Positions 55,578 to 64,000 of a stretch of DNA of 64,000 nt are shown piece after piece (the first letter of the stretch is position 1; every line of letters starts with the position of its first letter). The notes under the pieces are model-generated. The model was given only the letters and a program-made list of their open reading frames with translations, had not been told where the DNA came from and ran no database searches. This DNA is from Gymnorhina tibicen (taxonomy: Eukaryota > Chordata > Aves > Passeriformes > Artamidae), in the NCBI GenBank assembly GCA_013399875.1, contig VXAZ01007605.1, positions 296,217-360,216 on the forward strand. Direction: 5' to 3'. The position numbers were made by a program, and so were the translations under genes.

Positions 55578-57894
55578 CTGGAGGGAATAGCAGTGCACTC
55601 GAGGAAGCTGACATGGAGTGGTGTCTATCCAAAATATTATTGGGAAAGGGGGAATTTTTAATTTTTGTGGCAGAAATGTAAATAATTAAATTTTAACTGT
55701 GTGATTCTGTGCAGAAAGGGAGCAGGGAAATTCCTCTCGTGAACCTTTAATTAATTTTGACAAGGAAAACACACCAGTTTTTCAATGGAATATTCTCCGT
55801 TTAAACTTTTTGCTCCTCCTGAGGATGTCCATAAATCTTCCTATTAAAATGTTATCAGGTCTGGGAAAACTTCCCATTATTCCTTCGTTCCTTCAGCCTT
55901 CCCTTCACCTGGGGCTGGATGTTGTTTGTTGGGAATTTTAATCTATTTTCTCCCCATCACCACCGAATGAATAATCCAAGTTTTTTGCCTGAGCTGCCTA
56001 AATTTGGAGCAGGCTCAGGTTTTTGCCTTGGGGAGCAAAATTCCCCCCAGGAACGATTGGATCCTGGAAGAGGGATCTGATTCCTTTCCATAGGGCCCTG
56101 CAGCTGTGCCAGCCTCAGCACCTCCCGCTCCGGCTCAGGGCTGTTGATGGGCTGCAGCAGAATCTCTTTTCCTTCCAGCCTTTCCCGAGATCTCTTCCCA
56201 CCTGGAATCCTGAGCTCCGGGAAGGCCGTAAATCCTGTCAGAGCTCCGTGGTTTGTAACGGGACCTTTTCCCCAATAATTCACGTTTCCAGCGCTTGTGG
56301 TCACGGTGGGATTTGCCCACAGGACCCGTGAGCTGGGTTTTTTTTTTTCCCTGGATGAATTGTGCTGCCCTTCCCCGTGCTTTTCCCAAACCCTCGGCGC
56401 AGCTGTGGCTCCGTCTTTTCCCCGGGCAATCTTTGTGTGGGTCGGGACTGACGGGTTCAGAGGGAGCCGGATCATCCGCCAGGAAACCTGGAGCACATCC
56501 CCAAAACTCTCGGGTACCCCTCGGGTCTCAGCACAGCCCCCAGGCCTTGGCTGTGCTCCCATGAAACCGGGAATGCCGCGGGCTGGATCGTGGTCCGGAC
56601 ACCTCCATCCCAAACCTGTGCAGCCTCTTTGGATTCCAGCCTGGATAAAGCTCCCCAGGAAACCTCTTCTGCTGGATTCCTAGAGAGGGGGAGAAGTTTC
56701 CAAGCTCCCAAGTTCAGCGGGGTTTTCTCACCTCCAAAAAATGCCTGGAGTTGCAATGTTGGCGATAAAAGATTTTTCAGGGCGTGGGTCCCTCTCCCCA
56801 GCTCCCTGCTCATCCCAAGGAGCCGTGTCCAAAGAAAAATACGGAGTTTTGAGCAGGAATAAATTTTGCAAGGAACCAAGCAGGGAGAGGAGCCGCTGCT
56901 CTCTTCTTCCGGCTGATCCCATTTGTGCTGAGTTCCCAAATATTTCGGGAGGGTAACGACCCGGAAAAGGGGGGAAGAGCTCAGCGTGTGAACAAAGGGC
57001 TCCTAGATGTGTGTGTTTTTAATCAAACTGGATTCATGGCGCCTCCAAAGCCTATTCCTGGGCGCAGGAATGGGGTTTTCCCCAGGAATTCTGTGGGGAA
57101 AAGCTGGGGCAGTGCCCAGGTTGGTGCTGGGCTGCAGGGCTGGGCGCGGAGGGGCTGGCAGGGATCGGCCACTCCGAGTTTTTAGCTCTTTTTGCCGTAA
57201 TCGAAATGCGGGCCCGGTGCAGAATTCCAGCTGTGCCCGCCGCCTGGAGCAGAGAGAGGGAGCACATCTGGCCAGATGTGCTGGCAAAGGGGTTGGCAGC
57301 GCCAGCCCAGCCGTGAGGGCTGTGACGGTCCCGTCGCCTTCGTGGTGGTGACGCCCAAAATGTCCCGAAATCCTGCTTAAAAACAGCCCGGAATCTCTCC
57401 CCTTCCCCTGGTTATTCCAGAATCCCTACAAATGGATTTCCAGGGAAGGGGTTTCGGTGTGGGACAGGGAGAATTACAGAGAAAAGTTACTCTGTGCTTT
57501 GTGCTCCGCTTTGGTTTAATCATGTGGTGAACGAAGCCTCCAAATGTCTCTTCTGGGATCCAGAGGGAAGCTTTGCAAGGAAAATGGGAATTTCTGAACT
57601 CAGCGGGGTGAGGGTTATTAGGAGTCCTGGATAATGGAAATGTGCTGGGTATCAAATAATGTAATTTATCAATCACTGAGTGACGTAAATCAGCGCTCAG
57701 TGTAAATCTTTGTCCTGTCACTTTCCCAGATCCTCTCAGACTGGCTTTGAGCGAGGGGTTTTTCCACTGGATTCACTTGGAAAACACATTTTCCAAGGTG
57801 CCAGACGTCTTTGTGCACGAAGAGCTTTTTTTTTTGCAAGGATAATTGGGTATTTTTTGAATAAGTTTGTGGTGATTTAAGTGAAGAATTGACT
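55578..57894. other. Unique non-coding stretch
   Basis: AT-rich near 55640-55870, then ordinary composition. A 218-codon minus-strand frame (55957-56613) has no recognised domain. Nothing is supported as a gene. Confidence 0.4.
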
Positions 57895-57983
57895 GGTGGA
57901 AGGTGTCCCTGCTCCTGGCAGGGGGTTGGAATGAGCCGAGCTTCGTTCCCTTCCAACCCAAACCATTCCACGGGTCTGTGGAG
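57895..57983 (+). mobile_element. CR1 3' tip
   Basis: TGGTGGAAGGTGTCCCTGCT, GGCAGGGGGTTGGAATGAG, TTCCCTTCCAACCCAAACC, ATTCCACGGGTCTGTGG. About 90 bp of sense tail. Confidence 0.9.
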
Positions 57984-58029
57984 GTGAGGTCATAAAAAGA
58001 GCCCGGACTTTGATCCCCTTTTGCGTTTG

Positions 58030-58260
58030 GCTGGAATCTGGAAAGCGCGCGGAGCTGAAACTTTTCCAGGGCGACCCGGAGCGAGGGCCGGTGGCGACGC
58101 CGGGATCACCAGCCCTGCGTGGCACCAAATTGCTGCCCCCAGGGGGAGGGTAAAGGGTCCGAGGTGACATTTTGGAGCGGGGCCCTGCCCTCATCCCGCT
58201 CTCCTCCAGCGCTTCCACGCGGTGTCCGCGCCGCTCAGACGTTCCCCTCCCGTCCTGCCA
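58030..58260. promoter_or_regulatory. Small CpG-rich patch
   Basis: CpG-dense words (GAAAGCGCGCGGAGC, GGTGGCGACGCCGGG, TGTCCGCGCCGC) over about 230 bp. Too short to call an island with confidence. Confidence 0.3.
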
Positions 58261-58390
58261 AATTTCCAGCTGCTGCAGATGAACGTCGAAGTTCCTCTGA
58301 GCTCATTGCCGAGGCGAGCAGCTGGCCCTGTTGGAATATAGGCTTGGATGGGGCTCCTTGGGATGGGAATGTCATTAATGCCTTTGTGTG

Positions 58391-58434
58391 AAGTGAAATG
58401 AAGTGCGGTGAAACGAAATGAAATGAAATGAAAT
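58391..58434 (+). repeat. (GAAAT)n pentanucleotide microsatellite
   Basis: GAAGTGAAATGAAGTG variants followed by about four GAAAT units. Confidence 0.75.
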
Positions 58435-58661
58435 TCCTGCCCCGCGCGCCCCGCAGGATTTCGGCGCTCGGAGTTCGAGGGGAATGAGGAAAAAACCCTT
58501 TAGTGGAGCTCTCAAAGTTCAGCCCCCAGCAGGGACGAGTCAGTTTGTGACCCGGGCGTTCCCGGCGTCTGAAGGTGCTCCTGAAATCCCAATTTCCTGC
58601 TCTTTATTGCGCCGGGAACGTTGGGCCTAATTGGAGTCAGTAGGGAAAAGACAGCGTTAGG

Positions 58662-58692
58662 GTGATGATGATGATGATGGTGATGATGATGG
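58662..58692 (+). repeat. (GAT)n trinucleotide microsatellite
   Basis: About ten GAT/GGT triplets. The minus-strand poly-His stretch is its translation, not a protein. Confidence 0.85.
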
Positions 58693-59433
58693 AGCTGCTG
58701 GGATTGTGAAAATGAGGCATTTCCTGGTGTCTCCTGGCCTGTCAGCAGGCTCTGAGAGCTGGAATGAGTCGGGATAAACCTCGGGATCCCTCCTCTTGCT
58801 GGCTGGGTTTTCCTCACCTTCCTGTGGGGAGGAGTGGCAGGAGGGAAAATCCTGTCCTGGTTGCAGCCGGGAGGTGGAACCCGGATCTCCAAACTCTCTT
58901 TCCAACCCCAAGCACGTCAGTCTCCATTCCCAAAATGCTTTCCCTAAAATGCAGGTGCCAGCTCTGGGGAGCATCCCCACAGTTTCCCCCTCAGCAGGGA
59001 GAATCCGAGGTGGGAATTCCACCGGCAGGATGGGCCGTGGGATGTGCAGGGCCCTGTAACAAATATTGGTGTGTGCAAAAAGAAAAGGAAGGAAGGGGGG
59101 GAAAAAGGAGGAAAAAAGAAAGGAAAACCCCCACCTGCCTTGTTTTCAGCAGCCCTGATCCCACTGTCTCTCCTCGGGACATCCTGCTCGGCAGCCGAGC
59201 CCTCTCCCCAGAGCTTTTCCACACCCCCTCTCCTTCCTGCCCGGAGAACGTGGCGCTGCAGGTGGCAGCTGTTTGCTTTGTGGTTACGGATCCGCGGAGA
59301 AATTAAGAAGGGAGGAAAGAAAAAATCCCCAACTTTTCCTTTTTTTTTAGGTTGAGGGGGTGGAGTCGCTCGGCCTGTTCGTCTGGGGTGTGCATCCAAC
59401 TCCAGGGCTGGGATGGGAGCTGAGCTCCCAGCG
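58693..59433. other. Unique non-coding stretch
   Basis: A purine-rich tract (AAGAAAAGGAAGG-type) occurs at 59078-59128. No gene is supported. Confidence 0.35.
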
Positions 59434-59560
59434 TGGAATCCCAGACTGGGCTGGGTGGGAAGCGGCCTTGAGCTCCTCCAGTTCCAAGCCCCTGCCGTGG
59501 GTTGCTCCAGGTTGCTCCAAGCCCCGTCCCTCGAGCACTTCCAGGGATGGGGAGCTCCCA
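59434..59560 (-). mobile_element. CR1 3'-end fragment, diverged
   Basis: TGGAATCCCAGACTGGGCTG, GGTGGGAAGCGGCCTTGAGC, TCCTCCAGTTCCAAGCCCC, GTTGCTCCAAGCCCCGTCC, CACTTCCAGGGATGGGGAG. It matches the reverse CR1 tail with more substitutions than most copies here. Confidence 0.8.
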
Positions 59561-59891
59561 CCTGTGAGCATCCGGGTGTGGGGAAGGAACGCGGGCAGGC
59601 AGGGAGGAATTGGGCGACAATTCCGAGGGAGGGATTGCTCTCCGTGACCTTCCCTGGGCAGCTCCCAGGGCTGGCAGTGCTCCTGCTGCCTCCAAGGATA
59701 ATGCACTTGGATGAGGGTTTTTAGGATGGGAAAGAGCAGGATAAGCAGGATCATGGTGTGGAGCCTTCCAAACTGCACCCGGAGTATCCATTTCCTGACA
59801 GATCCGTGGTATCCAAGCTTCCCTTGGGGTTTCTTGTTGATCCGTGTTTGGATTTGGCATTCAGGGACTGCAGCACCCAGAGCTGCTGCCT

Positions 59892-59979
59892 GAGCAGCAC
59901 TGAGCATCCAGAGGCTCTGGAAAGCTGGGAAGGAGCAGCACTGAGCATCCAGAGGCTCAGGAAAGCTGGGAAGGAGCAG
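59892..59979 (+). repeat. 41-bp tandem duplication
   Basis: GAGCAGCACTGAGCATCCAG and the following bases at 59892-59932 are repeated at 59933-59973 with one or two differences, and a third GAGCAG begins at 59974. This is a recent local duplication. Confidence 0.9.
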
Positions 59980-61150
59980 ACAACTGTGCCAGCCTTGTCT
60001 TTCCTTCTCCTCATCCCTCCTGGCACAGCCTCCCAGCAGTGGAAGGGGACGTGGGTCCCATCTCTCCACGCTGGAAGTGTTCCTTTGTAGGCTTTGGGAA
60101 CGGGGTGAGCGGGAGAGCTTGGAACAGCCAGGGAATGTTTGTAGGATGACACGGTTAATGGCTGCCCCACAAATTTCATGGATGTGCTAAAGGTTCAGGA
60201 TGGCCATGGGAGCCGGGGTGGGAAGTGGGCGAGTGGAGACGCTGTCAGGAGCGCGGGGCTCCCTCCAGGACCACCCAGGAATGCTCCATCTTCCGGCAGA
60301 TGTAGCCGGAGATTCCCGCTCCTGGCAGCGGCTGCAAGGATGAGTGGGCAGGATGGAGCAATCCCAGGGGCCGGAGCTTCCGGATCGCCCCTGCTCACGT
60401 CAGCGGGGTGCTGGCTGGGGAACCAGGAGCAGGGATGCCGGGATAAATAGGGATGGAGCCCGGACGCTGCCGTGGGAGCTGCGGCTGAGAGCTGCCCTGT
60501 GCCTGGAGAGGGATCTGGGAGAGATCTCCAGGAAAATCCCATGGGATCCCATTGCCGGGAGGGAACGTGGAGGCACTGACCTTCCAGGTGAGGGTCTCTC
60601 CCGGTTTGCTGCTTGTTTCCAAGCCCTGCCACCCACATGGAGCCAGAATTCCTCGGGAGGAAGGTTGGAGCGAGCCCTCGGGCTCTTGGGATGGTTCACT
60701 GAGGAGCTTTCCCTGTCCGGTGCTCTCCCCATCCCACCCATTCCTCCTGAGAGGAGGGCTCATCCTCCTTCCTCCCGTCCCGGGATCTCCGAGCCCGCTC
60801 CTGCGGGGAGCAGGCGGCGAGGGGGAGTCGGGATGGGTTTGGGATGGCTTTGGGATGGGTTTGGCGCTTGGTTGGTTGGGTCGGGGTTGGTTTGTTTGTT
60901 TGCTCCCAGTTTGTTTCCTCTGGCTCCAGCTGGAGCCGTGCCCCGAGCTCCGGGGGGTGTTTTTGGGGAATCAAAGGCCCTTTCTGCTGTGAAATGCAAA
61001 TGCGAGGGTGCCGCGCGAGGCAGGCCGAGGGCTTTGGACATTTATGTATTTATGTTTATAAAAGCCCTTTTATTTCCTCGGAATCCTGCGGCTGTGCTGC
61101 TCTAACAAAGTGAGCTCTGATTAAATTTGTGGGTTTTGTCCAACCTGCAG
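59980..61150. other. Unique non-coding stretch
   Basis: A TATA-like ATAAATA at 60444 and a strong donor-like TTCCAG/GTGAGG at 60597/60598 might bracket a first exon, but no frame is favoured. A (GTTT/GGTT)n-like tract lies near 60838-60900. Confidence 0.3.
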
Positions 61151-61294
61151 ACAAGGCCGACTTCTGGAAGTGCTTTAAATCCCATCAGTTCCGGCAGGCT
61201 TTTCCTCTCAGAGCTCATTACAGCATTTTCCTCCTTCGTTTCTTCCTGTCCAGCACTGGAACCCAAATATCCTGCCCTGGGATGCATCTCGGAG
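61151..61294 (+). other. Weak candidate exon, 144 nt
   Basis: The acceptor GTCCAACCTGCAG ends at 61150 and TCGGAG/GTGAAA follows at 61294/61295. Frame 1 is fully open for 48 codons (starting TRPTSGSALNPISSGRLFLS) with phase 0 at both ends; another frame reads DKADFWKCFKSHQFRQAF and is also open. Two open frames weaken the case. Confidence 0.12.
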
Positions 61295-61400
61295 GTGAAA
61301 TCCCTGGAATTCTGCATGGGTTTTATCACAGGAATTCTTGCTTTATTGATAAGGTTTTTGGCACTACATGAATCCACTCAAACCCTTGGTTCTTTGGGGA

Positions 61401-61421
61401 TGTTGTTGTTGTTGTTGTTGC
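61401..61421 (+). repeat. (TTG)n trinucleotide microsatellite
   Basis: Seven TTG units in a T-rich setting. The poly-Leu stretch in an overlapping frame is its translation. Confidence 0.8.
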
Positions 61422-61724
61422 TGTTTTTACTCATTTTACACTTTTCCCATCCCTTTTGTTCCCTGGTTTTCCACCTTTTTACCTCTCCCGAGGTAAAATC
61501 CTGTGCAGTATCATTATTTCTGGAATGAGCCTGGACGTTCATTACGGCTCAGGGAAAACGAGCTGGGTTTGGTCCTCTGGTTTATTATTGCAACTGTCTT
61601 GGCTTTAAAACCAATTAAAAGGGAAAATTGAATAAAACCTGGGAATCTGGGGCAGTATTTTAGTCTGGGGTGTTGTGCAGCCCGGAGTGGCTGTGAGGCA
61701 GGGCAGGAGCTGTAATTCCAGGGA

Positions 61725-61931
61725 TGAGTTGGAGAAATCCTTCCCTGTGAGGGTGGGGAGGCCCTGGAACGGATTTCCCAGAGAAGCTGTGGCTGCCCCT
61801 GGATCCCTGGGAGTGTCCAAGGCCAGGCTGGACAGGGCTTGGAGCAGCCTGGGACAGTGGGAGGTGTCCCTGCCCATGGCTGGGGTGGAATGAGACGAAT
61901 TTTAAGATCCTTCCAATCCAAACCATTCTGC
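61725..61931 (+). mobile_element. CR1 3' end, about 205 bp
   Basis: GATGAGTTGGAGAAATCCTT, GAGGGTGGGGAGGCCCTGG, CCCAGAGAAGCTGTGGCTGC, CTGGACAGGGCTTGGAGCAG, ending CCAATCCAAACCATTCTG. A long and little-diverged copy, close to the one at 22790-22997. Confidence 0.95.
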
Positions 61932-62242
61932 GTGAGGCCTCTGGGCTGGGAACAACTGCTCTGTACCCAGAGCTGCTGCCTGGAACCGGGAAATTGGGAA
62001 TTCCGGGCTTAAAAACCAAAGCAGACCGGTAGGGGATGTATCCCTGCGGTGGGAGCCGTGGGAAGCTCCTGTGGGGAGCAGTGGGATGCTGAGGAGCAGA
62101 TGCAGCCAAGGTGCTGCTCCGCTCAGTCCCTCAGCCACAGCCACGTTATCCCAGTCCCGTTTCCCTCCTCCCCTGGCAAGAAGGGCCATTCACTGGGAGT
62201 GGGAAATGCCAGGGATCCTCCTGAGGGATGCTGTGTCTGCAG
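61932..62242. other. Unique non-coding stretch
   Basis: Nothing recognised between the CR1 copy and the candidate exon. Confidence 0.35.
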
Positions 62243-62287
62243 GCGGTGGCTCAGAGCGCGGAGGTTTTCCAGCGTTGTTTTCCCACC
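62243..62287 (+). other. Weak candidate exon, 45 nt
   Basis: The acceptor GGATGCTGTGTCTGCAG ends at 62242, and a consensus donor ACC/GTGAGT follows at 62287/62288. The 45 nt are open in phase 0 and read AVAQSAEVFQRCFPT. Short length means chance is a serious alternative. Confidence 0.15.
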
Positions 62288-63685
62288 GTGAGTCCTGGTT
62301 TGGTCTCCCTGTTCCTGGTGGCTCCCGAGCTGTTTGCTGGGCTGGCGGCAACTCCGGTAAAGTCTGGATGGGCCGGGGAAAGTCCGAGGGATTCTCTCCC
62401 CTCGGGAAAAGGCCTGGCTCGGATTCGGGGGCTGCTTTTATCCCTAGTGCTCGTGGTCCAGCTCAAAACTGCGGCAGCTCCTCGCTCGCGTTCCCTGCCT
62501 CCCAGGGAAAGGCTTTTGGACAAAACGCTGCTCTCGTGGGGTTTTCCTTCAGGGGCAAATCTTGCACCAGAAAATTCCACAGAAAGCTCTCGGGAGGCGT
62601 GAAATGTCCCGGCCTCGCAGTTCCGAACTCCGCTGGGAAAGGGGGAGGTGGAGGTGGTGACCTCCTGATGCCCAGTGATTGACCTGGGTGTGAGGGAATG
62701 GGAAGGAGCTTCAGGGATGATCCCAGAGTGTGGAATGAGCCCTTTTGAGGGGGGATCCCTCCAAGCACCCATGGCTGGAAGTGGCTCCGAGTTGGATTTA
62801 TCATCTTTTAACTTTGCTTTTTAATCAGAACCCCCCCCGCCCTGTCCTCCAGGACACGTTGTTCCCTGGAAGGCTGGAAAAGCAACTCCTTTTTGCTCCG
62901 TCCAGTGTTCAAATCCCTTTTTCTGTGTGTGGAGAGGAGGATTTTGTCCGGGTTTGGGGGGGAATTTGGAGACCTGAGGAGATGCTGGAATCCTGAGGCA
63001 TCCGGAGCATCCCAAGGACTCCGTGTGCTCCCCTGGAGCTCCATCCCAGCTCTGAGTTAAAAACAAGAGTTGCAGCTTTAAGTTTGAGCAGATGGGTTCA
63101 TCCTGCTGGACCCCAGAGCAATGAACACAACAAATAATTCATGGATGCACAACGTCCCCAGGGTCCTCCCGAAGCCTTTAATCACTGCCTGGGGCTTTTC
63201 TCCCTCCATGCTAATGAGCCTCTCTGTTTTCCATGGACGTTTCTCCTCTGCAATGGTGCTTTAGCTCAGGAATTCCGGATTTAAAGCGAGACAGAGTCAG
63301 GCTTTGAGGCAGCAGAGCAAGTGCTCCTCCTGTCCCGAAAATTTTCTCGGGAAGTCTGAAAGGGATTTTTCTCAGCAGCTGTTTGTGTCTTCGGGGCTGG
63401 AATTAGGTGACCTATATTCCATGGAAGGGCTGCGGGACAGGGCTCGTCCCGAGGCAGGAATTTCACTCCTGATGAATAATAATCAAATCAAAGAGGAGGA
63501 AACCACATCTGACTCCTGATCCCGCTCGGACTCTGCCCGTTCCCAGGAGCCAGCGTGACTAATGGGATTGCTCCGGGGCAAGCTGCATGTTTGACTGGAG
63601 TAAAAATAAAATCCAGAAGCCCAGACTGATGTGTGTGACGTGAGTCATCCTCAGGCTTCTGCAGCTCCGTCCCCACTCCGTGGGA
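62288..63685. other. Unique non-coding stretch
   Basis: An overlapping TGACG/TGAGTCA motif (63636-63647) is the only regulatory-looking site. No gene is supported. Confidence 0.35.
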
Positions 63686-63689
63686 TCAG

Positions 63690-63935
63690 ACAGCAGATCC
63701 CTGCCGAGCTCCGTGCCAGGGCCGGGAAGGGCACGGAAAGTCCTGCAGAAATAACTGGGAGGCGGCTCGGCCGCGCTTGGATCTGCTCTGACTCCACGGC
63801 TGGGATATTGGGGCGCGTCATCCGGATTTTGGCGTGGTGTACAGAGGGCTGCTCGGCCTCTCTGCGATCCCAGCGTCGGGGTTTTCCAGCTGGGATCGCT
63901 CCTTGCGCAGCCACGGGCAGCGCGTGGCGTTCCCA
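63690..63935. promoter_or_regulatory. Small CpG-rich patch
   Basis: CpG-rich words (GGCTCGGCCGCGC, GGGGCGCGTCATCCGG, GGCAGCGCGTGGCG) over about 250 bp near the window end. A minor island or GC patch. Confidence 0.3.
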
Positions 63936-63947
63936 CCTTTCCCGGCC

Positions 63948-64000
63948 GTGCTGGGGCTTGGAGCAAGCCGGGGTAGGGAAAGGCGTCCCTGCCCGTGGAG
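63948..64000 (+). mobile_element. CR1 copy cut by the window end
   Basis: GTGCTGGGGCTTGGAGCAAG, CCGGGGTAGGGAAAGGCG, TCCCTGCCCGTGGAG match the sense CR1 tail just before its usual GATGAGCTTTAAGG segment. The 3' end lies outside the window. Confidence 0.82.

Noticed and set aside
61152..61210. Peptide DKADFWKCFKSHQFRQAF resembling part of the Cbl EF-hand region
   Set aside because: The spacing between the FW and FRQ motifs is about half that of Cbl, and the following residues do not match.

Overview
The window is vertebrate nuclear DNA, almost certainly avian. The evidence is about two dozen 5'-truncated CR1 LINE copies, on both strands, that end in the family's 3' tail (ATGATTCTATG-like, next to a TTCCAACCC-type motif). 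Add to this microsatellites, GC-rich minisatellites and scattered CpG-rich patches. The CR1 subfamilies look like those of songbirds and their relatives; that placement is inference. There is no bacterial-style gene organisation, no operon, and no tRNA, rRNA or CRISPR array that I can support.

No protein-coding gene can be named. Nearly all long open frames are by-products of GC-rich DNA, CR1 tails or minisatellites. The best coding signal is a set of small splice-bounded segments on the + strand: 35530-35603, 35851-35951 and 42025-42075 (open to a stop at 42135). Their reading phases match, and the last two join into a regular heptad (coiled-coil-like) pattern. A CpG-rich patch at about 32.8-33.5 kb lies upstream and could be their promoter. 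A 54-nt in-frame segment at 31635-31688 has a very strong acceptor. All of these are low-confidence inferences.

Layout. 1-0.14 kb: CpG-rich edge. 0.14-7.9 kb: unique sequence with a G-run hexamer array, a long AT microsatellite block, a 44-bp minisatellite and four CR1 pieces. 7.9-18.5 kb: mostly unique, with a diverged 190-bp dispersed duplication (13.7 and 17.1 kb) and one CR1. 18.5-23.0 kb: a long CR1, a 15-bp array interrupted by 164 Ns, and more CR1. 23.2-23.9 kb: CpG-rich patch. 24-31 kb: unique sequence plus CR1, including the longest copy. 31.3-33.8 kb: AT-rich tract, candidate exon, ten-unit 95-bp minisatellite and CpG-rich patch. 34-42 kb: candidate exons and several short tandem duplications. 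42-49 kb: unique sequence, a 41-bp minisatellite, CR1 and a CpG-rich patch. 49-64 kb: unique sequence with scattered CR1, and a CR1 copy cut by the window end.
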